Assembly: GCF_900104725.1 (NCBI RefSeq)
Contig: NZ_LT629758.1
Location: 3,224,001-3,288,000, forward strand
Direction: 5' to 3'
DNA from: Actinoplanes derwentensis
GTDB lineage: Bacteria > Actinomycetota > Actinomycetes > Mycobacteriales > Micromonosporaceae
Length of the DNA stretch: 64,000 nt
Below are positions 17,971 to 26,442 of the stretch, piece after piece. The notes beneath the pieces were generated by a model, which saw nothing but the letters and a program-made list of their open reading frames with translations, was not told where the DNA came from and did no database searches. Made by a program: the position numbers and the translations under genes. Every line of letters begins with the position of its first letter. The stretch's first letter is position 1.

Positions 17971-18013
17971 GCGTGCCGGGGCCGGGTGCGGAGTGCACCC
18001 GGCCCCGGCACGC
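17971..18013 (-). terminator. Strong hairpin terminator after melC1-like gene
   Basis: Perfect 19-bp inverted repeat with a 5-nt loop, 7 bp past the stop at 18021. It separates the melC1-like gene from the RTX gene, which therefore needs its own promoter in 17888-17970. Confidence 0.75.
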
Positions 18014-18020
18014 GGTGGTG

Positions 18021-18512
18021 TCAGCTCTTGGTGGGCTTGGGGGTGGCGGTGGTGGCGGCCGGGGTCGCGGTGGCGGTCGGCTTCGGAGTAGCGGTGGCGG
18101 TCGGCTTCGGGGCCGGGGCCGTGAGGTCGGGGCAGGTCGCGCTCGGCTCCGCACTGGCGGACAGTCCCAGGTTGCCGAGTGCCTTGACCGACGCCTTGGT
18201 GATGTTGCGGACGCTGGTCTCGGGCTTGAAGCCCTGGATGGCGCTGGTGTACTTGCCGTCCGGCGCCGGGTAGAGCACCAGCCGCTTGCCGTCGATGTAG
18301 GCACAGGCAGACTCGCCGGTACCCCAGCCCATGATGTGGTGCCCACGGTAGGTCTCGTAGAACCCGGGCTTCTTGGCCATGTCGACGGCCGGAGCCGCCG
18401 CCAGCGCCGTACCTGCGGCGGCCAGCGCACCGGCCGCGGCGGCCAGGACGACAACCGTCCGCTTGGCGGTGCCACCAGAACGCCGCGGTTCCTGTTTCCT
18501 GAAGATCTTCAT
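18021..18512 (-). CDS. MelC1-like tyrosinase cofactor paralogue
   Basis: 163 residues. A signal-like segment (about 19-40) is followed by a core that parallels MelC1: [10 protein letters not shown] against FDEFYKGKRI in the true melC1 opposite, then [22 protein letters not shown]. The MelC1 motif HYDP is replaced by FKPE, so a residue near the copper-transfer site is missing. The last 30 residues are a Pro/Thr/Ala/Lys repeat tail. ATG 18512 is one of three close in-frame starts. Transcribed away from melC1-melC2. It may serve as a chaperone for another copper enzyme or be a secreted relative with a new role. Confidence 0.7.
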   Translation of the reverse strand: MKIFRKQEPRRSGGTAKRTVVVLAAAAGALAAAGTALAAAPAVDMAKKPGFYETYRGHHIMGWGTGESACAYIDGKRLVLYPAPDGKYTSAIQGFKPETSVRNITKASVKALGNLGLSASAEPSATCPDLTAPAPKPTATATPKPTATATPAATTATPKPTKS

Positions 18513-18815
18513 TGAAATCATCACCCAACACGCCATTCATCGACGTTCGAAAGAGTATTCCCGGATAGCGCCATCGACGCATCGCCGAAGTGCGTCACCA
18601 CAGTATCCCGACATCACCCCGGGAAACGTTCCGCAACACGGCACCCGCCGGATTCAAGATGCCAGGAATATCCTTCAGTTCATCACATCGTTAATCCTTT
18701 AGGCGACACTTAACGCTTTCTTTCCTACGGCTGGTGGACACGATTATGCGGCTCGCCACCAGTCTGCTTACATGGGTCAGAACATGACAAATTCGCCGCG
18801 CAGAGAAGGATTTCA
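18513..18815. other. Divergent intergenic region of the melanin locus
   Basis: 303 bp, less GC-rich than its surroundings, between the divergent melC1-like and melC1 genes. It must carry both promoters. No promoter with both boxes could be assigned confidently and no long palindrome was seen. Confidence 0.6.
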
Positions 18816-19352
18816 ATGGCTGATGTGAAACGTCGCGACGTTCTGCGCTACGGCGCTGCCGGAGCCACCACCGCTGCGACCGCGCTGGTCGGAGCGCAAG
18901 CCCTGGCCAGCCCGGACACCCCGGCTACCAAGTCCAACAAGCCGGCCGCTCCATACGCCAGGGGGGTCCCCCGCAAGGGCGAGCCACGGGACTTCGACGA
19001 GTTCTACAAGGGTAAACGGATTCAGGGCCGGTACAACATGGGTGCCCTGTCCACCCTCGGCAGTGTGACCAGTCTGGGTGGCGCTCTCACCACCACACTC
19101 GGGATCGCCGGGCAGAACGAGCTGTACATCAACGACCGGGCGCTCGCGCTCACCGCCATCCCCACCATGTTCTTCCCCACCGACGGCCGGCGGCCGTACG
19201 TGGGAATCGGTTTGATCAGCGCGATCAATCACTATGACCCGGTCGAACTCGAACTGGACCCGAACTGTCTCCGGAAACTGGTCAAGAAGGTCGTCGACGT
19301 TCTGGGGGATCTCGAACTCAGCAGCGGGGCCGCGCAGGAGCACACGCACTGA
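18816..19352 (+). CDS. melC1: Tyrosinase cofactor / copper chaperone MelC1
   Basis: 178 residues. Twin-arginine signal KRRDVLRYGAAG with a hydrophobic stretch ending ALA. The MelC1 core follows: FDEFYKGKRIQGR, ELYINDRALALTAI and INHYDPVELE. MelC1 binds apo-tyrosinase, loads copper and carries the enzyme out of the cell through its Tat signal. It is longer than typical Streptomyces MelC1 (about 120-150 residues) owing to an insert GALSTLGSVTSLGGALTTTL after the first core motif and a C-terminal tail. GAAGGA precedes ATG 18816. It lies 36 bp before melC2. Confidence 0.9.
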   Translation: MADVKRRDVLRYGAAGATTAATALVGAQALASPDTPATKSNKPAAPYARGVPRKGEPRDFDEFYKGKRIQGRYNMGALSTLGSVTSLGGALTTTLGIAGQNELYINDRALALTAIPTMFFPTDGRRPYVGIGLISAINHYDPVELELDPNCLRKLVKKVVDVLGDLELSSGAAQEHTH

Positions 19353-19388
19353 GTCCGTCTGTCAACGACTGTGAAAGGCACCTTATCC

Positions 19389-20195
19389 ATGGCCGTCCGT
19401 AAGAGCATCGCCGCGATGACGAGCCCGGAGAGGACCGCGTTCGCCAACGCTCTCCGGCAGCTCAAGACCACGTCCGTGAACGGGCGTAACTACAACTGGT
19501 ACATCGACCAGCACATCACGTACTTCGCCCGTACCGGCGACAACATCAGTCACGCGCATCAGTCGCCGTCCTTCTTCCCGTGGCACCGCGAGTACCTGCG
19601 ACTGCTGGAACTTGACCTGCAGACGGTCACCGGCGACTCGAACATGTTCCTGCCCTACTGGGACTGGACGTTGTCGGCCTCGCCGTTCACCGCCGACTTC
19701 TGCGGCGCGATCACCAACGGCAGCGTCAATTCCGGCAACTTCAGCCCGAACTGGGGCTGGCCGATGTACCGGAGCAGCATCAACACCAACTTCCTGCAGC
19801 GCCGTCTCGGGCAGGGCGCCAGCCGCCCCACCGCGGGCAACGTCAACAACGTGCAGAACTTCACCGTGTACGACCAGTCGCCGTGGAACGGCGGGGTCTC
19901 CAACAGCTACCGAAACCGCAACGAGATCGAGTTGCACAACCGGGTGCACAACTACGTCGGCGGGCACATGGGCACCCGGGAGGCCCCCAACGACCCGGTG
20001 TTCTGGCTGCACCACTGCAACATCGACCGCCTGTGGTGGCTCTGGCAGCAGAACCGCGGCGTCGACACCTACCAGCCGCGGACCGGAACCACCTCGGGCG
20101 TCATCGACAACACCGAGGCGATGCAGCCGTTCGGCGCGGGCCGCACCCCGTCGGCGGTCCGGGACATCGCCGTGCTGGGTTACAGCTACCTCTGA
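19389..20195 (+). CDS. melC2: Tyrosinase MelC2
   Basis: 268-residue type-3 copper monooxygenase that oxidises tyrosine and DOPA to quinones, leading to melanin. All six copper ligands can be placed: CuA H42, H57, H66 (HAHQSPSFFPWH) and CuB H183, H187 (ELHNRVHN), H209 (FWLHHCNIDRLW), with spacings matching Streptomyces tyrosinase. There is no signal peptide, as expected for export with MelC1. ATG 19389 lies after GAAAGG; GTG 19371 is an in-frame alternative. Second gene of the melC operon, followed by a strong terminator. Confidence 0.95.
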   Translation: MAVRKSIAAMTSPERTAFANALRQLKTTSVNGRNYNWYIDQHITYFARTGDNISHAHQSPSFFPWHREYLRLLELDLQTVTGDSNMFLPYWDWTLSASPFTADFCGAITNGSVNSGNFSPNWGWPMYRSSINTNFLQRRLGQGASRPTAGNVNNVQNFTVYDQSPWNGGVSNSYRNRNEIELHNRVHNYVGGHMGTREAPNDPVFWLHHCNIDRLWWLWQQNRGVDTYQPRTGTTSGVIDNTEAMQPFGAGRTPSAVRDIAVLGYSYL

Positions 20196-20207
20196 CCCAA
20201 CCGGACT

Positions 20208-20247
20208 CCGCGAGAGGCGGCCGCCGTACGGCGGCCGCCTCTCGCGG
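20208..20247 (+). terminator. Perfect 40-bp palindromic terminator of melC operon
   Basis: Two 20-nt arms that are exact reverse complements meet at 20227/20228. The RNA can form an 18-bp stem with a GUAC loop, 13 bp past the melC2 stop. Confidence 0.75.
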
Positions 20248-20277
20248 TGATCGCTGATCGTCGATATGGTGCGGGGC

Positions 20278-21651
20278 GTGAGACTTCGCATCGCGGCCGC
20301 TGCCGGCGCCCTCCTGATGGCCCTCTCCCCCGCCACCGCCGCCCGCGCCGCCGACGATCCGCTGCTGGACCAGCTGACCGGCGTACCCGGCCTGACCGTC
20401 GTCTCGGAGACCCAGGGCACCGGCTACCGGTTCTTCGTGCTCACCTTCCGGCAGCCCGCCGACCACCGCCACCCCGGTCAGGGCACCTTCGAGCAGCGGG
20501 TCACCCTGTTGCACCGGTCGCAGACCCAGCCGATGGTGCTGTCCACCAACGGTTACGGCCTGGCCGCCAGCCCGCGCCCGACGCAGACCGAGCCGACCGC
20601 GCTGCTCGGTGCCAACCAGGTGTCGGTCGAGCACCGCTTCTTCACCCCGTCCCGGCCCGCGCCCGCCGACTGGTCCGACCTGAACATCTGGCAGGAGGCC
20701 ACCGACGAGCACCGGATCGTCAGCGCGGTCAAGAGCCTCTACCCGACCCGCTGGATCCAGACCGGCGGCAGCAAGGGCGGCATGACGTCGGTCTACCACC
20801 GGCGGTTCTACCCGGACGACGTCGACGGCGTGGTCGCCTACGTGGCTCCCGACGACAAGATCAACCCCGAGGATCGGGCGTACGACCGGTTCTTCGCCAC
20901 CGTCGGCACCCCGCAGTGCCGGGCCGATCTCGACGAGGTCCAGCGGCAGGCCCTGCTCCGGCGCGACCGGCTGGTTCCCCGGGTGGAGGCCGCCGCGGCC
21001 GAGAACGGCTGGACGTTCTCCCGGACGATCGGCACCGCGGACCGCTCGTTCGAGATGACGGTCCTGGACACGGTGTGGGCGTTCTGGCAGTACAGCCTGC
21101 TGGCCGACTGCGCCGGCGTGCCGAAGTCAACAGCGACGGACGACGAGTTGTACGACTGGATCGACTCGGTGGCCGGGTGGAGCTTCTACACCGACCAGTC
21201 CCTGGAGTACTACTGGCCGTACTACTACCAGGCGGCCTCCCAGCTGGGCTGGCCGAGCCTGAAGTTCGAGCACCTGCGCAAGCTGCGCGCGTACCCCGGC
21301 CTGTACACCGCGAACGCGTCCCTGCCGAAGGAACTGCGCCGGCCGCACAACCCGTTGCCGATGATCGACGTGGACCTCTGGGTGCGTACCCAATCGTCTC
21401 GAATGTTGTTCATCTACGGCGAGAACGATCCGTGGGGCGCCGAGCGATTCACCCCCAGCAAGCGTGACTCGGCCCTGTTCGTGGCCCCCGGCGCCAACCA
21501 CGGCGCGAACATCGCCCGGCTGACCCCCGCCGACAACGCCGCGGCCACCGCGTTGCTGCGCCGCTGGGCCGGGGTGACTCCGGCCCTGGCCTCGAACGCC
21601 GTCGACCTGCCCCTGGACGACCAGTTGGGGGACCGCCGGCGCCTGAGCTGA
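20278..21651 (+). CDS. Secreted S37-family tripeptidyl aminopeptidase
   Basis: 457 residues. Signal peptide RLRIAAAAGALLMALSPATAARA. The nucleophile motif GGSKGGMTSVYHRRFYPDDVDG is the hallmark of peptidase family S37 (PS-10-type prolyl tripeptidyl aminopeptidase of Streptomyces), followed by YVAPDD; the late LFIYGENDPWG gives the acid residue and GANHGANI the histidine. GTG 20278 gives the best signal peptide, and TATGGT ends 7 nt before it, so a leaderless start is possible; ATG 20266 is four codons upstream without a ribosome-binding site. Cleaves tripeptides from protein N-termini outside the cell. Confidence 0.88.
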   Translation: MRLRIAAAAGALLMALSPATAARAADDPLLDQLTGVPGLTVVSETQGTGYRFFVLTFRQPADHRHPGQGTFEQRVTLLHRSQTQPMVLSTNGYGLAASPRPTQTEPTALLGANQVSVEHRFFTPSRPAPADWSDLNIWQEATDEHRIVSAVKSLYPTRWIQTGGSKGGMTSVYHRRFYPDDVDGVVAYVAPDDKINPEDRAYDRFFATVGTPQCRADLDEVQRQALLRRDRLVPRVEAAAAENGWTFSRTIGTADRSFEMTVLDTVWAFWQYSLLADCAGVPKSTATDDELYDWIDSVAGWSFYTDQSLEYYWPYYYQAASQLGWPSLKFEHLRKLRAYPGLYTANASLPKELRRPHNPLPMIDVDLWVRTQSSRMLFIYGENDPWGAERFTPSKRDSALFVAPGANHGANIARLTPADNAAATALLRRWAGVTPALASNAVDLPLDDQLGDRRRLS

Positions 21652-21726
21652 CCGGCCGCCCGGTGTTCCGCGTGCGATGCCCGATAACATCGCCGCGGAA
21701 CACCGGAACCGGAAAACGGAGATATC

Positions 21727-22116
21727 GTGGCATCGGATGACATCTCGCGCCGTGAGGCGGAGCAGCTGCTCAAGCTCGACGGCGAGGCCCGGGTCGCCCG
21801 GACCTTCGAGGCGATCGCCGACAAAGGCGCCCTGTGGGTGTGGGGCGACGAGGGCGACATCCTGTTCACCGAGGACGGCCGCCGGCGCAACCTGCTCCCG
21901 ATCTGGCCGTACGCCACCGTCGCCCGCCTCGAGAACGAAGGCGACGTGGACGGCGAACACGCCATCCGGATCAGCGTCGACGTCTTCCTGAAAGAGTGGT
22001 TCCCCCAACTCGACGAGGACGACGCCGACATCGCGATCTTCCCGTCCGAGGAGGTCAACGCGGCCGTGCTCACCCTCGCCGAGTTCCGCGCCCGGGTGAA
22101 ACCGGCCCGCCGCTGA
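21727..22116 (+). CDS. DUF2750-like protein
   Basis: 129-residue acidic soluble protein. The middle (GALWVWGDEGDILFTEDGRRRNLLPIWPY) and the ending FLKEWFPQLDEDDADIAIFPSEEVNAAVL fit the DUF2750 pattern, a family of unknown function common near immunity-type genes and in actinomycetes. GTG 21727 is preceded by CGGAG. No toxin or secretion gene adjoins it, so no partner can be named. Confidence 0.75.
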   Translation: MASDDISRREAEQLLKLDGEARVARTFEAIADKGALWVWGDEGDILFTEDGRRRNLLPIWPYATVARLENEGDVDGEHAIRISVDVFLKEWFPQLDEDDADIAIFPSEEVNAAVLTLAEFRARVKPARR

Positions 22117-22129
22117 CCCCGCGGAGGGC

Positions 22130-22510
22130 TCAGAGCGTGATGACGATGCCGACGATCGGCTTACGTTTGACCCGGAACACCGTGGCGAACCAGTTCCCCA
22201 CCCGGGACGTCAGGTAACGGCGGGCGATGAGGTCCCGGGCCGCCCGGCTCTCCTGCTCATCGAGGATCCGGGCCGTGCCGGGAACCGCCGTCGCCCCGTC
22301 CGGGACCTTGCCCCGGATGTCGCAGACGGTGACGGCAACCTGCGGATTGTTGCGGATCCGCCGAACCTTCCACGCGTCCGCTTCGGAGATGACGGTCACG
22401 GTGTCCCCCTCGACGACATGCCAGACCGGCGTCGAGATGGCCGTGCCGTCCTTGCGATAGGTGGTCAGGCTGATCTGTTTGGTCCCGGCGAACGCCGCCC
22501 CAGCACTCAT
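22130..22510 (-). CDS. PPOX-class F420-dependent oxidoreductase
   Basis: 126 residues, split-barrel flavin/F420-binding fold. The start GTKQISLTTYRKDGTAISTPVWHVVEGDTVTVIS and the following WKVRRIRNNPQVAVTVCDIRG match the actinobacterial PPOX family that uses F420 or FMN. ATG 22510 gives the usual length; TAGGGT ends 8 nt upstream, so the mRNA may be leaderless. Converges on the DUF2750-like gene with 13 bp between stops. Substrate unknown. Confidence 0.85.
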   Translation of the reverse strand: MSAGAAFAGTKQISLTTYRKDGTAISTPVWHVVEGDTVTVISEADAWKVRRIRNNPQVAVTVCDIRGKVPDGATAVPGTARILDEQESRAARDLIARRYLTSRVGNWFATVFRVKRKPIVGIVITL

Positions 22511-22679
22511 GCCCACGAACCCTATCGGTCCCCTTCCCCACCCCACCGCGAGCACCCGTCCCGGCCGAACCGCATGAACCACCCGGCGGAGTCTGGCTGA
22601 TGTTCACGGCCTTGGTCGGCGGTGCCGGGGCTGATGGGCGCACGGTACGGTCTGCGGACCCGAAGTGTGGAGGCGTGGC

Positions 22680-24803
22680 GTGGGCAGGCGGCAAGGACCG
22701 GTCGTGGTCGAGGAGCCGGCCGGTGCCGAGCCGACCGTGATGGCGTGGCGCGACGGCGAGCGGGAACTGTGGTGGTCGCGGGCTGCGGCGCTGGAGCACG
22801 GACTCGAACGCGACGACTGGGTCACCGCGGTGCGCGGTGCGGTCAACCTCTCGGACCTGGCGCCGGAGCAGGTGCCGTGGCTGTTCGCGAAGGGGCCGGA
22901 GACGGTGGCGCGGGCTCTGCTGGGCAAGTCGGCGTATCTCCGGCATCACCAGCGAGCCGATCTGGGCCGGGTGGCGGCGGCCCGGTTCGAACTGGACGCG
23001 ACGGCGTACGTGCTGGCCGAGGCGGCGGAGAACCCGGACCGGCTGGGTCTGCTGGTGTTGCCGTTTCGGGGGCCGGAGGTGGCGGCGCTGGTCGCGGGCT
23101 GGCTGCGGCATCTGGGTTCGGCGCGACTGTGGGCGCGGCTGTGGCTGGACCGGCATCCGGAGTGTGCGGTTCGGGCGCTGGTTCCGGTGGCGGCGGGCAA
23201 GCCGGGCCGGGCGCGGCAGAACGCGGAGGCGGCCCTGCGGTTCCTGTCGGCGGCCGGTCACGGTCCGATCATGACCAGAAGCGGAGAACAAGCCCTGCTC
23301 CCGGCCGGTAAGAACCGGATGGTCCTGGAGCAGCTGCCGGAGATCCGGACGGTCACGGGCGGGATCATGCCGGAGGATCACGTCGCCCGGCTGGTCACCG
23401 CGCTGACCAGGTCGAGTCTGGATGACCCGCCGGAGCCGGCTCCGGGTGACGCGGACCGGCCGGTGCCGCTGGTGGTGGAGTCGTCGGCGGCGGCCCAGCC
23501 GGCGGTGCGCGCGCCGGAGAAGGAGCTGGCCGAGCTGATCGCAAGTGCCGACCGGGCGAGTCTGGCCGGGTTCGGGCGGGCGATGCTGGACCAGTGGGTG
23601 ACCGCCGGGATGGCACCCGCGGAGTCCTGGGTGCTGCTCGCGCAGGCGCACCTGGGCGACGACGCCACGATGGATGTCCTGGCGCCGCTGGTGCGGTCGT
23701 GGCCGGCGAAGAGCCGGCATGCCCGCGCGGTCGACGGCTTCGCCGTGCTGGCCACGGTCGGGTCGGAGGTGGCGCTGCGGCATCTGCTGGCGATCGAGGC
23801 GAACATGTCGGGCGGGCCGACCAACGAGCGGGCCACCGTCTACCTGACGCAGGCCGCGGCGGCGCGTGGGCTGTCGGTGACGGGGCTCGCGGACCGGCTG
23901 GCGATCACGCACGGTCTGGAGACCGGGGTGAGGGTCGACTACGGGTCGCGGTCGTTCCGGGTGCACGCCGACGAGCATCTGGTCGCCCATGTGGTGAACG
24001 CCGACGGGCGGATGCTGGCCCGCCCGCCGAAACCGGGCGTGAAGGATGTCAAGCCCGCGGCATACCAGCAGTTTCTGCAGTTCAAGAAGGATCTGCGGGC
24101 GACCGCCGTGGCGCAGGCCGGGCGGCTGGAACGGGACATGGTCCACCGGCGGCTGCGGCCGGCACGGGACCTGCCGGGCGTACTGCTGCCACATCCGGTC
24201 CTGGGCCCGATCGCACGGCGGCTGTTGTGGGGTGAGTTCGACGGCCGGCGCCTGGTCCGGGCACTGCGGATCGCTGAGGACGGCAGTTTCGCCGACCTGC
24301 ACGACGACTCCGCCGACGTCAGCGCGGACGCGCGGCTGGGTATCGTGCACCCGGCCGACCTGGGCGCGGATCTGGACAGGTGGGCGCAGATCTTCGCCGA
24401 CTACGAGATCGTGGCACCGTTTCCGCAGCTCGGCCGGGCGATGGTGGCGCTCACCGAGGAGCAGCGGGCGGCGACCGGGCTGCCGGGGTCCGGCACGCTG
24501 AACGCCGAGCGGCTTCTCGCTCTGATGCGCAACCGCTGGCACGGCGACGGATTCCACATCAACAGCCGGGTGCACAACAGGCTCGCCCGGAAGTTGCCCG
24601 GCGGGCTGACCCTGCTGGCCGAGCTGTCGCCGGGCATGCCGGCCTCCGCCTACCTGACGACCGGCGAGCACGCGATCACCGAGATCTGGGTGGACGAGGC
24701 GTGGTCGGACCACTGGCACCCGTTCCGTCGTACGGCGATCGGCGAAGTTGATCCTGTTGCTTTGTCGGAGGCGCTGGTCGAGCTGTATGCGGCACGGGTC
24801 TGA
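22680..24803 (+). CDS. DUF4132 domain-containing protein
   Basis: 707-residue cytoplasmic protein. Residues 1-370 are helical, leucine-rich, HEAT-like repeats; the last ~300 residues (RPPKPGVKDVKPAAYQQFLQFKKDLRAT, LERDMVHRRLRPARDL, LLWGEFD, AEDGSFADLHDD, LGIVHPADLG) match DUF4132, a domain of unknown function often joined to WGR domains and seen near MoxR-type ATPases, which are absent here. GTG 22680 is chosen because GGAGG lies 6 nt upstream. It ends 3 bp before the convergent murJ. Confidence 0.85.
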   Translation: MGRRQGPVVVEEPAGAEPTVMAWRDGERELWWSRAAALEHGLERDDWVTAVRGAVNLSDLAPEQVPWLFAKGPETVARALLGKSAYLRHHQRADLGRVAAARFELDATAYVLAEAAENPDRLGLLVLPFRGPEVAALVAGWLRHLGSARLWARLWLDRHPECAVRALVPVAAGKPGRARQNAEAALRFLSAAGHGPIMTRSGEQALLPAGKNRMVLEQLPEIRTVTGGIMPEDHVARLVTALTRSSLDDPPEPAPGDADRPVPLVVESSAAAQPAVRAPEKELAELIASADRASLAGFGRAMLDQWVTAGMAPAESWVLLAQAHLGDDATMDVLAPLVRSWPAKSRHARAVDGFAVLATVGSEVALRHLLAIEANMSGGPTNERATVYLTQAAAARGLSVTGLADRLAITHGLETGVRVDYGSRSFRVHADEHLVAHVVNADGRMLARPPKPGVKDVKPAAYQQFLQFKKDLRATAVAQAGRLERDMVHRRLRPARDLPGVLLPHPVLGPIARRLLWGEFDGRRLVRALRIAEDGSFADLHDDSADVSADARLGIVHPADLGADLDRWAQIFADYEIVAPFPQLGRAMVALTEEQRAATGLPGSGTLNAERLLALMRNRWHGDGFHINSRVHNRLARKLPGGLTLLAELSPGMPASAYLTTGEHAITEIWVDEAWSDHWHPFRRTAIGEVDPVALSEALVELYAARV

Positions 24804-24806
24804 CGG

Positions 24807-26414
24807 TCACCAGGTGCGGATGCCGGGCAGGGCCGCGTTCAGCAGGTGGCGCAGTTCGGCCAGGCGCAGCAGCCGTCCGGCGGCCAGGTAGCCGAGGCCG
24901 CCGGCCAGCGCCGCGACCAGGCCGGTGATCAGCGCGCCGGTCCACGCCGACGCGTCCACCACCGGCCGCAACCCCCAGAACGCCAGCCCGGCGCAGGCCA
25001 CGGCGACGACAACGGCGGCAAAGACCCTGGCGTGGGTACGGATGAGCCGCTTCCCGTCAATGTAGCCCAACCGGCGGCGGAGCACGATCGCGGTCAGGTT
25101 CAGTCCGGTGAGGTAGGCGGCGGCGTACGCGACCGGGATACCGATCACGATGTCCCCGGCCGGCAGCAGCCATCCGGCGATGGCGCAGCCCAGTACTCCG
25201 ACGGCGGCGACGACGGCCGTGATCACCGCGGCCGTCCGGGTGTCCTGCAGTGCGTAGAGGCCCCGCTGCAGGATCATGTAGCTGGTGAACGGGACCAGTG
25301 TCAGACCGTAGGCGGCCAGCACCAGCCCGAGGACCCGTACCGTCGCCGGATCGCTGTTGCCGTGGTCGAAGAGAACGATCGCGATCTGCGGGCCGAGCAG
25401 CATGAACGCCGCCGCGATCGGGGCCATCACGACGAGCGCGGTCCGCACCGCCCGGGACAGTCCGGTGACCACCCGGTTGTGCTCGTCCCGGGCCGCGTAC
25501 TGACTCAGCCGGGGCAGCATCGCCGTCATGATCGAGACGGCGACGACCGCGAACGGCACCTGGAAGATCGCGTTCGCGTACTGGAACGCGGTGATGCCAC
25601 CGAACCCGCTCCAGGACGCCGCCCGGGTCGCCGCCGCCACCAGGATCTGCTGGGTGACGACCGCCAGCAGCACCCACAGTCCGAGCTTGCCGATCTGCCG
25701 GATCCCGATGCCCCGCGGATCCAGGTGCAGCCGGATCGGGAACCCGGACCGGCGCAGCGACCACACGACCAGGGTCATCTGCGCGAACACCCCGGCTGTG
25801 GTGCCCAGCGAGAGCAGCAGCAGATGGCCGTCGCCGAGCGTGGTGCTGGTGCTGCCGCCGACCGCCGCGTAGGTGAGACCGACTGCGATCACGATCACGC
25901 TGTTCACCAGCGGCGCCCACGCCGGGGCTCCGAACAGCCCGCGGATCTGCAGCACCGCCGCGGCGGTCGCGCTGATCCCGTAGAACAGGATCTGCGGAAA
26001 GAAGTAGCGACTGAAAACGATCGCCAGATCCCGCTGTTCCGCGGTGAAGCCGGGCGCGTACAGGTCGATCAGCAGCGGCGCCGCCACGATCGCGACCACT
26101 GTCATCACGCTCAGCACGTAGACGATCAGCGACAGCAGCCGCTGCGTGTACAGCACCCCGCCGTCGGCCTCGTTGATCGTCGCCCGGGTCAGCAGCGGCA
26201 CCACGATGCTGGCCATGGTCCCGCCGACGACCAGCTCGTACACCTGGTTCGGCAACGTGTTGGCCACGTTGTAGGTGTCCAGCAGCCGGGTGCCGAGCCC
26301 CAGAGCGGCGGCGAGCACGATGATACGAACGAACCCGGCCACCCGTGAGGCGAGCGTCGCGAGGGCCAGATTCCGCCCCGCCGACCTGATCGAAGATCCT
26401 TCAGTCACGGTCAC
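24807..26414 (-). CDS. murJ: MurJ-family lipid II flippase
   Basis: 535-residue MOP-superfamily membrane protein with about 14 segments. The start SAGRNLALATLASRVAGFVRIIVLAAALG with DTYNVANTLPNQVYELVVGGTM, and later TAFQYANAIFQVPFAVVAVSIMTAMLPRLS, are the MurJ/MviN patterns including the membrane arginines thought to bind lipid II. It flips peptidoglycan precursor across the membrane. Actinomycetes often have several copies, so this need not be the essential one; the main MurJ is often longer. It follows pepN by 28 bp on the same strand and may share its transcript. Confidence 0.85.
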   Translation of the reverse strand: MTVTEGSSIRSAGRNLALATLASRVAGFVRIIVLAAALGLGTRLLDTYNVANTLPNQVYELVVGGTMASIVVPLLTRATINEADGGVLYTQRLLSLIVYVLSVMTVVAIVAAPLLIDLYAPGFTAEQRDLAIVFSRYFFPQILFYGISATAAAVLQIRGLFGAPAWAPLVNSVIVIAVGLTYAAVGGSTSTTLGDGHLLLLSLGTTAGVFAQMTLVVWSLRRSGFPIRLHLDPRGIGIRQIGKLGLWVLLAVVTQQILVAAATRAASWSGFGGITAFQYANAIFQVPFAVVAVSIMTAMLPRLSQYAARDEHNRVVTGLSRAVRTALVVMAPIAAAFMLLGPQIAIVLFDHGNSDPATVRVLGLVLAAYGLTLVPFTSYMILQRGLYALQDTRTAAVITAVVAAVGVLGCAIAGWLLPAGDIVIGIPVAYAAAYLTGLNLTAIVLRRRLGYIDGKRLIRTHARVFAAVVVAVACAGLAFWGLRPVVDASAWTGALITGLVAALAGGLGYLAAGRLLRLAELRHLLNAALPGIRTW

Positions 26415-26442
26415 TGTCTACCGGTTCCCCGTGATCGCCTGC

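Noticed and set aside
16982..18475. A 497-codon open frame fusing the RTX protein to an upstream Pro/Arg-rich region
   Set aside because: The upstream part is the neighbouring melC1-like gene read in another frame and crosses a strong terminator. The signal peptide at ATG 17887 marks the true start.
19638..19649. TCGAACATGTTC, a LexA/SOS-box-like site
   Set aside because: It lies inside the tyrosinase coding region, far from any start, and codes for conserved residues (SNMF).
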